Below are positions 34,976 to 48,400 of a stretch of DNA of 64,000 nt, one piece after another. The stretch is from Branchiostoma lanceolatum (taxonomy: Eukaryota > Chordata > Leptocardii > Amphioxiformes > Branchiostomatidae). A program made the position numbers and the translations under genes. The stretch is from the NCBI RefSeq assembly GCF_035083965.1, contig NC_089732.1, forward strand, positions 9,253,424 to 9,317,423, written 5' to 3'. Positions within the stretch are counted from its first letter, which is position 1. Each line of letters starts with the position of its first letter. The notes beneath the pieces are model-generated. The model was given only the letters and a program-made list of their open reading frames with translations, was not told where the DNA came from and made no database searches.

Positions 34976-35329
34976 TATTTAAACTAGGCGCTTGAAACTA
35001 AAAGAACACCATGTAGCTTAATTTTGTGCCGCTTTTGAGCACTTTTGATAAGAAATCCGCACGCACATGTGGTACACAGTGGCATTTTCAATTTCATAAA
35101 GACTATAGCAACTAGAAGATTTCCAGTTTAAGCCTCATGAAATGGTATGAGGTAATTGAACTATGCATAATAACCCCACCCTTAGGGCACCTGCCAGTGT
35201 GAGTTGTTGTCTACACAAGGAGGGTCTATTTAATTACCTTTGCCAAAAAGGTTATATTTTCGGTAGCATTTGTGTGTGTGTGGCTGTCTGTCTGTCAACA
35301 AGATAACTCGAGAAGGTCTGGATGATTGT

Positions 35330-36290
35330 ATTTATGTTCTTTTCCCTGCACTTCAGTTTTTTGCCCTAAGTAGGTAATTACCAACATATGACTTTTCCAA
35401 TTTGTGATGTTTATAACCAGTAAAAACAGCAATATACCTTATAACACAACAGTTACCTGCAGAATGTGGCTTACAAAATGTATCAGTAATGCTAGGGGGA
35501 AACTGGATGTCTTGGTCATAGAAATGTGAATCATTTCTCTTCAAGAAAACCACCTGTCCAAATAGACTCTCTTTTTCAGGTCCCCTGTGTGATCTTCTTG
35601 GGCAGGTTTGACTGCATACTAGTATAATTAGTCCACCCGAAGCGATCTACCAGTGGACAGTATGTCTACACCAGGAGGATCTAATTAGTATAAATTGTGA
35701 TGGATTTTATATAAATAGGACATTTAAGCAGGTCTTGTGCAGCTTGTTTTTGCACAGTTCTGAGTTCACAAACATCAGAAATACTGCAACACAAAATGAA
35801 GATGCGGATACTTTAAAAACAATTTGTTCTCGATAATATTTCAAATTTTCGGACACCTGCATTATACTGCACACAACCACCTGCATTGTGCACTGAGGCC
35901 CAAGGTAAAAACAATGCTGTACCCATAGCTACATTCAGTTGTTTCTGTGTGTTGCAAAACAACTTACTGCATCAGGTGGGGTAAACAATCTGGGTTTGCT
36001 TCTTCACCAAATACCCATATACCCACATGACAATTTGTTTTTGTCATCAAATATCTTTAAATAGATTTGGAAACAAGACAAACTTTCTTGTTTGATTACC
36101 CCTCTTTTTAAAAGGGTCATCCAATAAGATATTTGCCTGTTTTGTTTGTCAAAACCAAAGTTTCAATTGAATACCTGACTTAAAAGTCCAAAAGGGCCAA
36201 CAGGTAAGAACGATCAGCCATGATAAACCATTTCTTCTTGTTTCCTTGTTAAAAAGACAGGAAATCAAGGACTACAAATCATTTATATTA
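35330..36290. repeat. Noncoding segmental duplication, unit 1 (unit 2 at 37370-38310)
   Basis: Aligns collinearly with 37370-38310. Shared landmarks are 'TATGTGACTTTTCCA' and 'GTGATGTTTATA'; 'TTTTTGCACA' and 'TCACAAACATCAGAAATAC'; the CATAGCTACA block; 'CAAAACAACTT'; 'CTTTAAATAGATTTG'; and 'GACAAACTTTCTTGTTTGAT' with 'TACCC' then 'GGGTCATCCA'. The units are about 2.0 kb apart. Neither is coding. Confidence 0.75.
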
Positions 36291-36489
36291 ACCTTCTCCC
36301 TGCTGCCTAACTCTGTAAGTGTAACTATACAACAGAGAATAGAGTGCCAAACGGCAAACGGCTACTTCAGTATGCTAAAGGTTAAAATGAACAACACTGG
36401 CTGTTTGATACTTGTTTGAAGGGCGTATTACCAGAGTTGTAGGTCACTTTGTACAAGAGTCATGTCATTCACTGAAGAGAACAAAGTTC

Positions 36490-36740
36490 GGTCAAATTTT
36501 TCATAGTGGGGTTGCAATCGTGTGTTTGGCTCAAAACCCAGATCTAGAGGTCATTGGTTCGAATCCTGTCATGTCACCGAAGTTGTTTCCTTGGGAAAGG
36601 CACTTTACACGACTTTCCTCACTCCTTCCAGATGTAAAAATGGGTACCTGATTTCAGTTGGGGAGGTAAAAGGCGGTGGAAGGAGAGGGCTGGGCTCCGC
36701 CTTCTAATACAGTACTAAAGACTATGGGACTAATTCCTTT
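36490..36740 (+). mobile_element. tRNA-derived SINE (plus orientation)
   Basis: An intact B-box GGTTCGAATCC is at 36556-36566. The body reads CCTTGGGAAAGGCACTTTAC, then ACGACTTTCCTCAC, GGGTACCTGATTTC and AAAAGGCGGTGGAAGG. Related copies lie on the minus strand at 46885-47135 and 60626-60760. It resembles the SINE core domain shared across deuterostomes; I cannot verify the family name. Confidence 0.8.
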
Positions 36741-37369
36741 ACCTAATCCTTTTCCAAATGTTTCCACCATTTCTTGACAAATCCCTTTAAACTTTTCCTG
36801 GCTCACCTGGAGTTAAACAGCTCATTACAACAGTTGGATTCCATATTTTCTAATCTGCTGCTTACGTCCAGGTGAGAAACACATTTATCTTTACACAGTT
36901 GTCTGCACATTAAAAAAAAAAGTCATCCATAAAGTGTAAGATTGTGAGCGACACAAGTTGGCCACAAATTTTCTAGAAGCTGAAGTTATTACTTTTTAGA
37001 ATAGAACCCTACTAGCTATTTGCAGCTTAAGCTAAGTCCAGCTGAGAAAAATATGTAAGATTGTAAGTTAAAACACCTGAAGGAACTCCAGGTAAGAAAC
37101 ACACCCACCTGCACACAGTTGCCTGTACAATGAAAATGTGTGCATGGTGCGTGAAACATAAATTAATGTGCTATTTCAGCGACTCTGTGGCACATACCAT
37201 ATATGCCCCATTGGAGGAGACACAATCTTATTACTAGTATTATTTTTTAAGTCAAAGCTGTTCAAGTCTTACACCTGCAGCAATGCCTATCAAAAAGATA
37301 TATTTCAGATAAAATATATAGAGCAAAACACACTTTGTAACTTCATACAGCTTTTTTTATCGATATATA

Positions 37370-38310
37370 GACACACTTTTTACTCCCATTCTTATGCTCT
37401 TTTCCCTTTACTCCAGGCTCTAGTGATTTATCCCAAGTAGTCTTACCAACATGTGACTTTTCCATTGTGATGTTTATAGGCCTGGGGAGGAAATGTTGTG
37501 TTTCCAAACAGAGGACCTCTGACAAATCTGTAGCATCAGTGCTGACACTCGGGATGATTACTAGTAATTGTTTTCAATTACTGCATGGTATTGTGGTCCA
37601 CATCAGGCAGGAAGGTCTACCTTTACTTAAGTGCAAATTTTGATGGTTTATGGCGGGTTTTTGCACATTTCACAAACATCAGAAATACAAAGTGATAAAT
37701 ATGAAACAATATGCTAAAAAGCCAGGGTTTACACTAAATTACAGGCTATAGACATGAAGGTTTTGTTCTTGACAATATCAAAAGTTTACACCTGCCTTGT
37801 ACACACACAACCACTCTCATTTTCTTTCACCTTCATTGCGCATTATCAGGGCGCCGGTAAAAACAAAACTGTATCCATAGCTACAGTCGCACTGTTTCTG
37901 TGCAACGCAAAACAACTTGCTGCGTCATGGTAGGGTGAACATTCAGGGTTTGCGTCTTCATCAAATACCTTTAAATAGATTTGAAAAAAAGACAAACTTT
38001 CTTGTTTGATTACCCTTCTCTTTCTGAAAGGGTCATCCACTAAAATATTTGCCTGTCTCTTTTTTCCGAAACCAAAGTTTCAGTTGAATGCCACACCTCT
38101 TAAGTTAAGTCAGTAAAGGGTCAACAGGCTGGAATAAACAACTATGACCAAGCATTTGTTGTTTGCTTTGCCCCTTGTCAAGGTCAATGACTTAGAGGCA
38201 CATGATGTTTTTCAGATCAATGTACTGCTGGAGTCATGGGAGTCAGATTTTGCAAACTTTCTGCCACCAAACTCACCATCAGAAACACAGGAAGTCAGGA
38301 ACTACCAAAA
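37370..38310. repeat. Noncoding segmental duplication, unit 2
   Basis: Partner of 35330-36290. Similarity is patchy, with insertions and deletions, so the duplication is not recent. Confidence 0.75.
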
Positions 38311-39678
38311 AAATGTTTTGTTTTGCCTTTAACATCACAACATTTGGTAAAAAAGTGCATCAAAACCTTTGTCTTATTATGTACATTTTATGCCAAACAC
38401 CATCCAAAGACCCTGGGTAATAAAAGCTGCAACATTTGTTTTTGCATCTGGTTACTAAAGATATGGCTATAAATTCAACGGTTTTGACGATAGATCACAC
38501 TTTATTAACAAGTGTAGGTCAGAAATAAAAAGTGTATATTTTGTTGGGTATTTTAATCATCATTTTGAAGGGTGTATTGTTCTTACTATGAGACCGGGCA
38601 CGCCTGTCCCAATAAGGAACCGTCAACTTTGAGTCTTTTTCATTTGACCACGTTGTCTTCCAATGCATCATTTTCTCCACTATCTTGAGATCTTACTCTC
38701 ATAATGAGTCATAACCATGCGATCTGAATGTCTCCAGATCTGATAACAATCCCCCCTTACCGGGCAGCACGAAAACAAAATGCAGGACATTGTTACTTTG
38801 TTACTGTATAATATATGTTTGCAAACCTCTCTGTTACATAATAGATCAGTTGAAATGCACTTAAACAAGACAACAGTAATTGTGTGATGGGGAGATAAAA
38901 TCTTGGACCCAACTGAGGTCTCTTAAAGCACTTATTACAATGGATAATTTGCTAGTCAGTCAGGGAGATTTTAAACGTATAGTTTCCAAATTGTTAACTA
39001 GCTATTGGATGACCGCTAACAACAGATAGATGTCTTCAAAGTCAAGCCAATTGATACTCTATACCCTGCTGTGGACCAGTACCACAGTTTTCCCTTCCAC
39101 AACAGAATCAATTCTCTCACTATTCAAATCCCCTAGCCTTAAATTCTACACACAATTCATGCTGTTTGATTTACCTCCAGGCTTAAGCCGAGTGTTGACA
39201 AACAGCTTTTATACATTTTTTGTAGCTGCCACTTCCTTGACTGTCAGATTCTAAGTAAATTAACAAATGTTAGCGTTGTCCTGGATGATACGCCTTGTCA
39301 AATAAAAAACACCACATACCTGTAAATTGTGTTGCAGTTGTATGGATATGTAGTCTAGGACAGTATCATATCCCCTTGGCACCTAACCACACCCCTTTCA
39401 TCCCTGCTTTCATTCACACTCACAAAGCTGGATAGCTGCCAAGTAATCTGACACTACAGTCCCTGACCGCACACAGGTAAAGACTGAACATGTATAACCG
39501 GTAGGCAATGACTAGGCATTTTTTCTTTATGCGTGAGAGCAACGAATGGCCTGGCTTAAATTCTATGGCAACTGCATAGCTGGGCTCGCTTTTTTCCCTA
39601 GCATTATTTGCTTTTGGCACATAATGTAATATGATATGTCCATAGCTGCTGCATTTTTGTGGCTAAGATGTTTGACAG
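38311..39678. other. Intergenic, nothing recognised
   Basis: No exon-like open frame flanked by splice sites, no named repeat and no RNA gene were seen. Open frames here are short and unremarkable. Confidence 0.4.
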
Positions 39679-40406
39679 TAAGGGCCAATTTACACACTGC
39701 TTGTCTAGATATCTGGACTGCAGATATCTGCCAGGCGACAGCTTTTTTCTGTGTCTAAACAGGAATTTTATGGTCTCAATGAGGGTTTTGTTAGATGTCG
39801 GGAAAATTTCAGCCGACCACTCTGAAGCATTCGCCCGACAACTCAGCGGGAGTCCCCGACCGCTCCAGCCGGACGTCTAAACGGAATGTGTCGCGTAGAA
39901 GACATCTGGAGGTCGGGGTTCACGCTAGTTTGCATATTTGGCGGGCGATAAAGCGGGAAAACTTCTTAGCATCAAGGACCATTTGTTCCCAAACGGACGA
40001 CCGACATCTTTCGTGATGCCAGATCGGTCGGTGGATCGGCCCATCCCCCTCCGCCACGACAAGGGCAGCGAGTAGGAACGCAGCGTTGATTCTGACCGGT
40101 CGCTGTCGTCCTCCCCGGTACCTCAAACGCCTCTTACGCTCAACCCTTGCTTGCTGCCTCATGTTTAGCCACACGCGAGTCAGATAAAGAAAGAATACCA
40201 TATTCATCATGACGAAAAACACAGGCAGTTCTCCCGCCATTTTGAAACGCGCGCAAAAGGTTAAATAGGGTCACGAGTGCAATCAGCGCGCTGCGTGAGT
40301 CCTGCGGTACTTCCTGTCGGTGTGTATAAATGCGTCCAGATATCTAAGGCTCAGATGTCGGCGGATTTTTAGATATCTGAAAAAACTCTGTATAAATTGG
40401 GCCTTA
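39679..40406. mobile_element. Harbinger-like DNA transposon derivative
   Basis: The ends are inverted repeats: TAAGGGCCAATTTACAC at 39679 and TAAGGCCCAATTTATACAG as the reverse complement of the right end. Subterminal AGATATCTGGAC-type sequence also occurs near both ends. The interior is GC-rich, unlike its surroundings. On the minus strand, 40240-39920 is an open frame of 106 aa. It starts MAGELPVFF and ends with an IWHHERCRSSVWEQMVLDAK segment, reminiscent of the N-terminal part of animal Harbinger transposases before the DDE nuclease. The nuclease itself is absent. No clear target duplication was found. Confidence 0.55.
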
Positions 40407-43400
40407 GTTAGCAGTTATGCACACACAAACTATTAGGTGGTTATAAAATTACACGTACACTGAAAGGATTTGCCACACCTCCACCTCCATATCTAATCTC
40501 AGGCGTTATCAGAAGCTCTTTGTCTTTCTTCTTTCTCTAAGGAGATAATGTGATCTTGTGTACTGATAGTCAGGCAAAATCACTTGTTTCAACAATGTGC
40601 AAATCAGAATATGAACCTAATAATAGTTATGAAGCTGTAAACTGTATAAGTATCAATGATTTTCCATTAGTTTTGATGGTTTAAAAATCTGCCATGTTTT
40701 TAGGTACTTCATACAGGGTAAATGGAATAAAATTAAGTGTAAAGCAGGATTCATAAAAAAAATGATAATCACTTGGCAACACATATGATGATCAGGTCTG
40801 TTCTTCCGATCAATTCACTTACAAAAATAAGAACAAACTATGAGCCACAAATGCAGAAAACAGTGCCTTAGTGAAGATAAAAGTCTGTAGAAGCACTATA
40901 GAGTCAAAAATTACCAAGCAATTAAATCTATTCATTCATTCAATAAATGTATTGTATCAGCACTTACCAATTACCAGTAAGTATTCTCTGTGGTATCCAC
41001 TATCAGTTCAATGTCTCAATACTGTATCTTAGCATATAAACAAAAATTTTCGTAAATAGCTACAGCAAACGTTTAAGTACCTCAGTCTCTATGGTGTTCA
41101 GACACGGCTGCATACAACACAGTAACAGAGACCGGTTTGGTTTATCCTCTGCTACCGGAGATTGTATAAAGAGAACAGGCCCAGGTTGTGTAACTAGAGA
41201 ATGCACGTGACCTGGTTTCCAATGGCTCATAGCAGAGGGAGAGACCACTAACAGTCAGTATTGGGGTGACCTACATACATAGAATTAGCTCCTAAGAATA
41301 GAGATTACCATGCTTTTTCAAGGTTTGACCAAAGTAGAGTAACTAACACCATGTTCTTCATTGCAATACCCACACCTTACACACCCCTACAACCACACCC
41401 CCAACACACATTGGCACACACCTCCAACACACACTGGCACACACCCCCAAGTTCCCCAACATGCACTGGCACGCACACCCAACACACACTTGCACACACC
41501 CCCACTATGTAACCTCCATTTAGTTGTTACTGAATTTCCCCATCTATAAATTGCATAATAGCAATTGATATAGTTACATATTAATGTATTCAGGATCTAC
41601 TTTTTGAGCATGAGTTGAATAGCCTATTTCATTTAGTTTTGTTGTTTCTTAGACAAACTATAACAAACTATAAAACCTAAGATAAAATAGTGTCAATGTC
41701 ATAACTAGGCTTTACTACAAGGAAATCTGCGGACGGCTTTTACATACTAATTGCAACAGCTGTTATAACATGTACACTATTCATGTAACATGCAACTTGT
41801 GTTTCATTTCGAAAAAAAACAAAGAGAGACGGAAAAGAAAATTTGTGAAAGCACTGCTGGTTCACACATGTTGGCATTAGGGAGGTGAAGGTTATCTTGC
41901 ATAGCTAGTACGGTCATGGCTATATATGTTATGTTATGTTATATAACTATGCACAGTACATTATATAAGACTAATGTTACCCTTTGTATGCTATTGGAAA
42001 CACACATGGCCTTTGAGACATGCATACACCAATGGTACAGTCTGGGATTTATCATCAGCATTATCCCTCAGTTAATCAATCATTAACCTTTACGTACACT
42101 GGATTACCTACATATTGAATCCAGTGAGAGGTCAAAGGCCAACAAAATAAACCAATCAGGAATACACAATATAGGTTTATCTCTCTCTATTTATGTACAA
42201 ATAAGAGTTCAGAGGTCTCATACCTTCGTCAAATAATTGTAATAAAATAGATAACTGTTATTGGTCGAACTCTCTTCCCAGCCCCAAAGGTTGAATGACA
42301 AGATTCGGTACATCAGACTCTTCAGAGCTTAGAAAAAACTGCTACTTGGCTTAGCTTAGCGTGGGATTTCCCCACACATAATCCCACACATACTGTACAT
42401 AAGATACACAATAAACATTAATCATTTCATAAAGAAGAAACAATTTATCATACTTTGGGTCATCAGTGAGCCGTAACATTTATATGGGTCATCATCCCGG
42501 TTATGGGTGAACAGTTTTCCGAGCGGTGTAAGGATAAAAATAATTTTGTCTTATTACAATGCGAATGAAGGGATAGAAAAGTGCAGCAGTGACACCAAGG
42601 AACTGTTACGGGAATAAAATAAAAATATAATTGTTTATTCCTTTTGCCAACCCCTACCAACATATATAAAGATCCATCCACGATTTCAAAAAATAACCTT
42701 CCTGATAAAAGTTAACTTAAACCTCTAACTTACGTACAAATGTATTTGTGATTGGCAGGGTTGAAAAATCAGTGACCAACAAATTGTAAGGGTTATACCT
42801 TATTGATTTCGCAGTAGAGAGGCACCACGACAACCGCAGAAACTGCTACGAATGTTTGGCGGTTTACGTTATTGACTAATGTCAGACTGGTGGCTGTGCC
42901 AAGGGGTCTCTGTCAAATGGGTAACCACAAATATAGAAATTCAAACTTGACATTGTAAAATACAGTGTACTGTAAATTTGATTAAGACTTAACTTCACAA
43001 TAGGGGTAAAAGCACTTATATTTGAGTGCTGCAAAATTGTTCAAACCATGGGAACCTTGCGCTGATCGCATATGATTGGTATCACCCGATCGCAAACTCA
43101 AAGACCTCGAAAACACCTGATTTGTGCAATGTCACGAAAAAGACATCGGGAACATGAATGAATCTTGTAAATGTTGAAATTTTCAGGGTGCTTTGATGTT
43201 CGCGGTTTTCACCTCTTCACTGCCAAAATGTAACTAAATTGTTCTGTTTTCTGATTGCCTACCCCCTTGTTTCAACTGCGAACTAAACATTACACTCCAT
43301 TTTTCTCCCCTTAAATCCACTTGCATTCTACATGCCAAGTTCACAAGTCTTGGTGCCTACGTGCATCTTGGCACTGCTGTGATGATGACAAAGCAAGTTT

Positions 43401-43960
43401 TTAGTATCTCAACTCCAAGCAGATACTGGAGGGAAGATTGCAGCGTTCTAAACCAACACCATTTTTGCGGAAGCGTTGGTTGTTAAAATGCCGACATGTC
43501 CCCAAAACTTCACGATTTTTCCTCGCTCACAAAACAGCGTCATTATCATATCGTAAAGATATAAAAGAAGCCCAATTTGTAGACTCAGTTGTCTGGCCAT
43601 AGATGATTTATCCCACATCATTGGACACTGCCACCGGCCCCCCTCCCAAACCAGTTGCAAGCCAACAACAGTATAGAAAAACGATCTGATCCATTCTTAA
43701 CAATACAATTTGTATGGCTAATTGCATGAACAGTGTCTCTCTATACTTGTTGCAATGCTTGCTTGTAATATCAAGCACTGATTTTTGTGATCTCTTCGCG
43801 CGTTTTTTCACAATTTCATAATTTTGTCTTGCAGCTAGTGTACCGTGCGGTTACTGATAGACTCCCCTACGTTTCGGTCTTACCAAGGAGGTTATATAAT
43901 ACTGTGCTAACAACATAACGTTACATGTAACAAATTGTAGAAAATTTCACCTGACGCTTC
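40407..43960. other. Intergenic, mostly AT-rich, nothing coding recognised
   Basis: Apart from the CA-rich minisatellite at 41352-41510, I see no gene. The stretch 41075-41248 has a plausible minus-strand donor (GAG followed by GTACTT) and a CACGTG E-box near 41205. It could be a 5' non-coding exon of ovothiol synthase B, but nothing proves it. Confidence 0.35.
41352..41510. repeat. CA-rich minisatellite
   Basis: About five imperfect units of the form CCAACACACACTGGCACACA. The open frame across it is an artefact. Confidence 0.8.
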
Positions 43961-44290
43961 GATGCCTGAATTATGGGGCGGTTGAACGTGGATATGGCCG
44001 TTGCTTCCTTGATGACAAGCACGCGTTACACAATGCCCTACCGCCGCGTGATGTCCCGGGGATATGAATGAAGCATGCATGAAGGGGCGTGGTCAAGTAG
44101 GCTTCCCTTCTGCCCTCTGATTGGACAAACCATAAGGGTGGTAAGGAGGGACGGAAGGGTAACGTTACCTGTAGGATATCCGCAGGATGCTCACCTGCTC
44201 GCAAAATGAGAAATGACAAAAGCTCATGTTGTCTCAACATTGGCCCAACAAAGCTATATCCTATATATATATGTTACAGTAGAGGTGGCG

Positions 44291-44392
44291 ATTCAGGACA
44301 ATCGGCGATTGTCCTAGGACAGATTGCGATCGCCGTTTGTCCTAGGACAGACTTCGATCGCGATCTGTCCTAGGACAATCGCCGATTCTACC
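44291..44392. repeat. Array of nested palindromes centred on TGTCCTAGGACA
   Basis: Three copies of the palindrome TGTCCTAGGACA or a close variant alternate with CGATCG-type palindromic spacers. The whole 100-bp block is itself roughly palindromic, with the ends AGGACAATCGGCGATT and GACAATCGCCGATT. Confidence 0.8.
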
Positions 44393-45026
44393 AGACAAAA
44401 CTCACACACCTAGCGACTGAACTCTTAGCTTGGGTCAAAGCTGGTGATATTTAGCATCTTGGAGATGAATTGAAAAGCACCTTAATTCTTTTTTTTGGCA
44501 TTAAACGCATGAGTGATAATGACGAAGGCTAGGCTAGCGTGAGGTCACACGCAATGACTTCTGCATCAAATGGAGTCTAACCTGTTTGTTAACTTATGAT
44601 ACGTTGCACATTTTTCCACCCGAATGAATAACTGTCGGAACAACTTTTTCGTAACTTTTTAGCATGGCGTGTATAAACTGAAGAAGCATTCACAGTGCGA
44701 GAAAGCCTGTCAGAAAGCGTGGAAAACTGTTCTGGTCTTTTTTCAAACAGAGTTAGCAGCAATGACAGTACATGCCTTTTAATATGGAAAAAAAGCGTAA
44801 CTATAACTAAGTCACACGTCATCGATCGAGCGAGAGGTTCGCACCCAGGGTGCTCTGGTGTTCCTTGCTGAGCTCACGCTTGCGTTGCCTTTCAGCGCGA
44901 TGCTCTCAGTATACTTTAAGGAGGCTCTTTAAGGGGGATTATTTAGCAGGCCGAGCACACTTCCCCGCGTACATCAGTTATAGTTCAACATGTACATAAC
45001 ATGTCTTTTACTAGCGTTTCGACTAA

Positions 45027-45166
45027 ACGTCGACGTTAGCCTGAGTGGCAGCCTTTTTAGCTTTCGTACGCTACCCAAGCTAGCTCCGGCCGGTCCTCGC
45101 GAAGCGGAGCTTGGGTAGCGTACGGAAGCTAATCTAAAAAGGCTGGCACTCAGGCTACGTCGACGT
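45027..45166. repeat. 140-bp near-perfect hairpin upstream of AP1M1
   Basis: The arms start ACGTCGACGT at both ends and run TAGCCTGAGTG, AGCCTTTTTAG, TTCGTACGCTACCCAAGCT on the left, with the complement on the right. The centre is CCGGCCGG-rich. It ends about 300 bp before the AP1M1 start codon. Likely a foldback MITE. Confidence 0.8.
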
Positions 45167-45366
45167 AGCACCATATTTTAAGAAAAAAACCCTCCGAGGT
45201 AACACATTTCAATCGCTAGTTAATAGAATTAAATTGTAGACAGGGTAACCTGTAATGACCGGGCATTTAAGTGCACGATTTCCGTTTGCACTATTCGACA
45301 AGCTGACATACTGCTACGAGAGTGGTAAAAAAAATTGAGGGCGTGACGTATTCACCTTTGACCCTT

Positions 45367-45387
45367 ACTTCCGCTCCGCCATCTTGG
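45367..45387 (+). promoter_or_regulatory. AP1M1 core promoter: ETS-like and YY1-like sites
   Basis: ACTTCCG (ETS/GABP type) is at 45367-45373 and GCCATCTTGG (YY1 type) at 45378-45387, 86-106 bp before the ATG. This pairing is common just downstream of the start site in housekeeping genes. Function is inferred. Confidence 0.5.
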
Positions 45388-45472
45388 AAAAGAAGACGGT
45401 GCAGTGGGGGGACGTGGAAGTTTTGTCGATAATTTTTGCGGAAGAAAACGGCAAAGTTGACAACATTTCAAG

Positions 45473-48400
45473 ATGTCTTGCTCTATGCTGTACATTCTAG
45501 ACATGAAGGGAAAGGTAAGTGAAGAACATGGTGGTACCAAATGGAAGAAAACTGCGGAGATGTAAAATCTGATGTGATATTTTATTATACAACCACTTGC
45601 TTGTCAAAGGATCAACGCCAGTTTTACTTTGTTCCTTTCTCTGAAATAGATGCTTGCTCTCTCTCGTTAGCCCCTGTAGTTGCCGTCGAGATCATACTTA
45701 CAAATCATTACAGTAGCTTCTTATAGCTATGATATAATGGTGAGTAGATTTCTTAGCAATTTAATGGGAGGGGTGCTGCAAGATTTATGTACAAAATCAT
45801 CATGTGCAAACATGATTCTGGAGAAATGAAGAGAAATGACTCAACATTAGACACAAGGCAGAAGCCATACTATTGAAAGTTGCTAGTTACTGATTTTTAT
45901 AACATTAACAGGATATTTACATTACATTAATATGAAAGTCGTCTTTTCCGCCGTCCGTCACCTAGATATCGTCCTCACACACTGCATGCAGCATCTCGAA
46001 CTATAGGGAGAATACCATCAAACCACCGTTCCCTACACAGATACAGATGTATACCTTCACAGAGCATTGAACATCTATAATGTTGATGGATTCTATGCGA
46101 TCCTTCCACATGCCAAGTCTGAATACGACTGTTTTCCCCCAGGTCATGATTTCCCGCAACTACCGCGGAGACATCGAGGCGTCGGTGATCGACAAGTTCA
46201 TGCCGCTGCTGATGGAGCGTGAAGAGGATCTACAGACATCGCCCATCATCAGCACCGATGAGGTCACCTTTGTGTACATCAAGTACAACAACCTGTACAG
46301 TATCCTTCCAAACTGCAGGAACATAGATACTGTCTTTAAATTGATTTAAGTTTGCAGGGACTTAAGTCGTGGTAGGAGAGAAAAGGAGACATTCGTATGT
46401 ACGGTGTTTTAAGTTTGCGGATGAAACAACAGTACTGTAGTGCAATGGAAGAAAGAGCATATGTTCTCGGCGTGATAAGTTTGTGGTGGGAGGTCACTGT
46501 GAAAACCATGAACTGAAAAAAAGCAATATACATGTATTGTATGAATATTTTCATGAATTTTAGTATGGGATCCCTAGATAATTTCATCAGATTGGGAAGT
46601 GACTGTATAACGAAGTTCTTTATTCACAACCAACTGTAAAAAGCAGATATTAAAACAGAAAGTGAGTGAGTAAGAGTATAGAAGGTGTGTAAGTTGGTTT
46701 CAAATTTAGTACAAGAGATTGATATGCCAGCAGCTTGTTAGTTGTTTTGATTATCCAGAGAATCTGTTTAAGTCTTAACTTTCTCTCAGTGGTCGCCACA
46801 ACCAAGAAGAATGCCAATGTGGCTCTGGTGTTCAGCTTTCTGTACAAAGTAGTGCAGGTGAGTTACATTGTTGATTTGAGTTAAATGGTAAAGATAAAGA
46901 TAATCCCATAGCCCTTTTGAGGCTGTAGGGGCAGGTGATCTGTTATCCACTGTGTCTAGGGCATGGTATTGGAAGGCGGAGCGCAACACTCTCCTTCCAC
47001 TGCCTTTTACCTCCCCACCAACGTCAGGTACCCATTTTTACACCTTTGTAGAGGGTTAGGAAAGTTGTGTAAAGTGCCTTTCCAAGGGCACAACACCGGT
47101 GGCATATCAGGTGATTCGAACCAATGACTGATTTGAGTAAGGAAAGATAAACTGCTATTGTTCCCATACATGTCAACTTGGAAGACGTCAATATAAAGTT
47201 TTCAGAAAATCTCACCCCGGTAACGGTGCTTCTTTATTCACAGATTTTCATGGAGTATTTCAAAGAGCTGGAAGAGGAGAGCATCCGAGACAACTTTGTC
47301 ATCATCTATGAGCTGCTGGACGAGGTTATGGACTTTGGCTACCCACAGACAACAGACAGCAAGATTCTACAGGAGTGAGTAGTGGAGATGGACTTTGTTT
47401 ACATCTTTACAGGATCACATCTTCATATACACTCGTACTTTACGTGGTTGGATAGCAACCTCTCCATTATACTAGATTATACGTCATACAGATTCTTGCT
47501 ACAGGAACAAGCTACAAAAAAACTTGCTGCCCACTCGTACAGAAGGGATCAAACTACAAGTACACCTTCACTTAGACAAGATATTTCATGTGTGCATAGT
47601 TTCAGCCAATAGCCTCAATTGTTTTTTGTTTTTTCTCCTTCATTTTTTGTCACTTAATGGGGGAAATTATCTCAGTGTATGGAACAGACAACATCCACAC
47701 ATCTGTTATATATGTCTTACCCCTTTGGAAAACATATTCTTATGCAGAAATTTAGCACTTTTTTTCCAAGTTTGAAAGTGATTTGTTCTACCATGTAGGT
47801 ACATCACACAGGAGGGCCACAAGCTGGAAACCCAGGCACGACCACCCATGGCCGTCACCAACGCTGTGTCCTGGAGGTCAGAGGGCATCAAGTATCGCAA
47901 GAACGAGGTCTTCCTGGATGTGATCGAGTCGGTCAACCTACTCGTATGTTGGCATCCTTGTCTTTAATACAAAATTAGACTGTATTACACGATTCCATAG
48001 CCTGCCCTACCTTCATGATAACTGTAAATCAAATTGTTGAAATACAAGTATGTGACAGATCGATAAGATTGGTCTATTCACTGCTAGTCTGCTACCAATG
48101 TGGTATGTGGATCCAGTAGGTTAATCATAGGGATGGATAGAGTTGTATCTGATTGGCTGTTTTAGACTCTATCTGTGTGGAATTTTGAATATTGAGCTGT
48201 TTTTAATCTCCCAAACGAGGTGAGCCTAAACGGTCACGTACTGCAGAGCGAGATCGTCGGTGCCATCAAGATGCGTGTGTTCCTGACGGGCATGCCCGAG
48301 CTACGGCTGGGGCTGAACGACAAAGTCTTGTTCCAGAACACCGGAAGTAAGTCTTGTTTTACGCCAATCACTTACAGGTCAGCGTAAACGGCGTTGTCTT

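Noticed and set aside
36490..36740. A tRNA gene
   Set aside because: It has a B-box but no foldable cloverleaf, and its continuation matches other SINE copies in the window.
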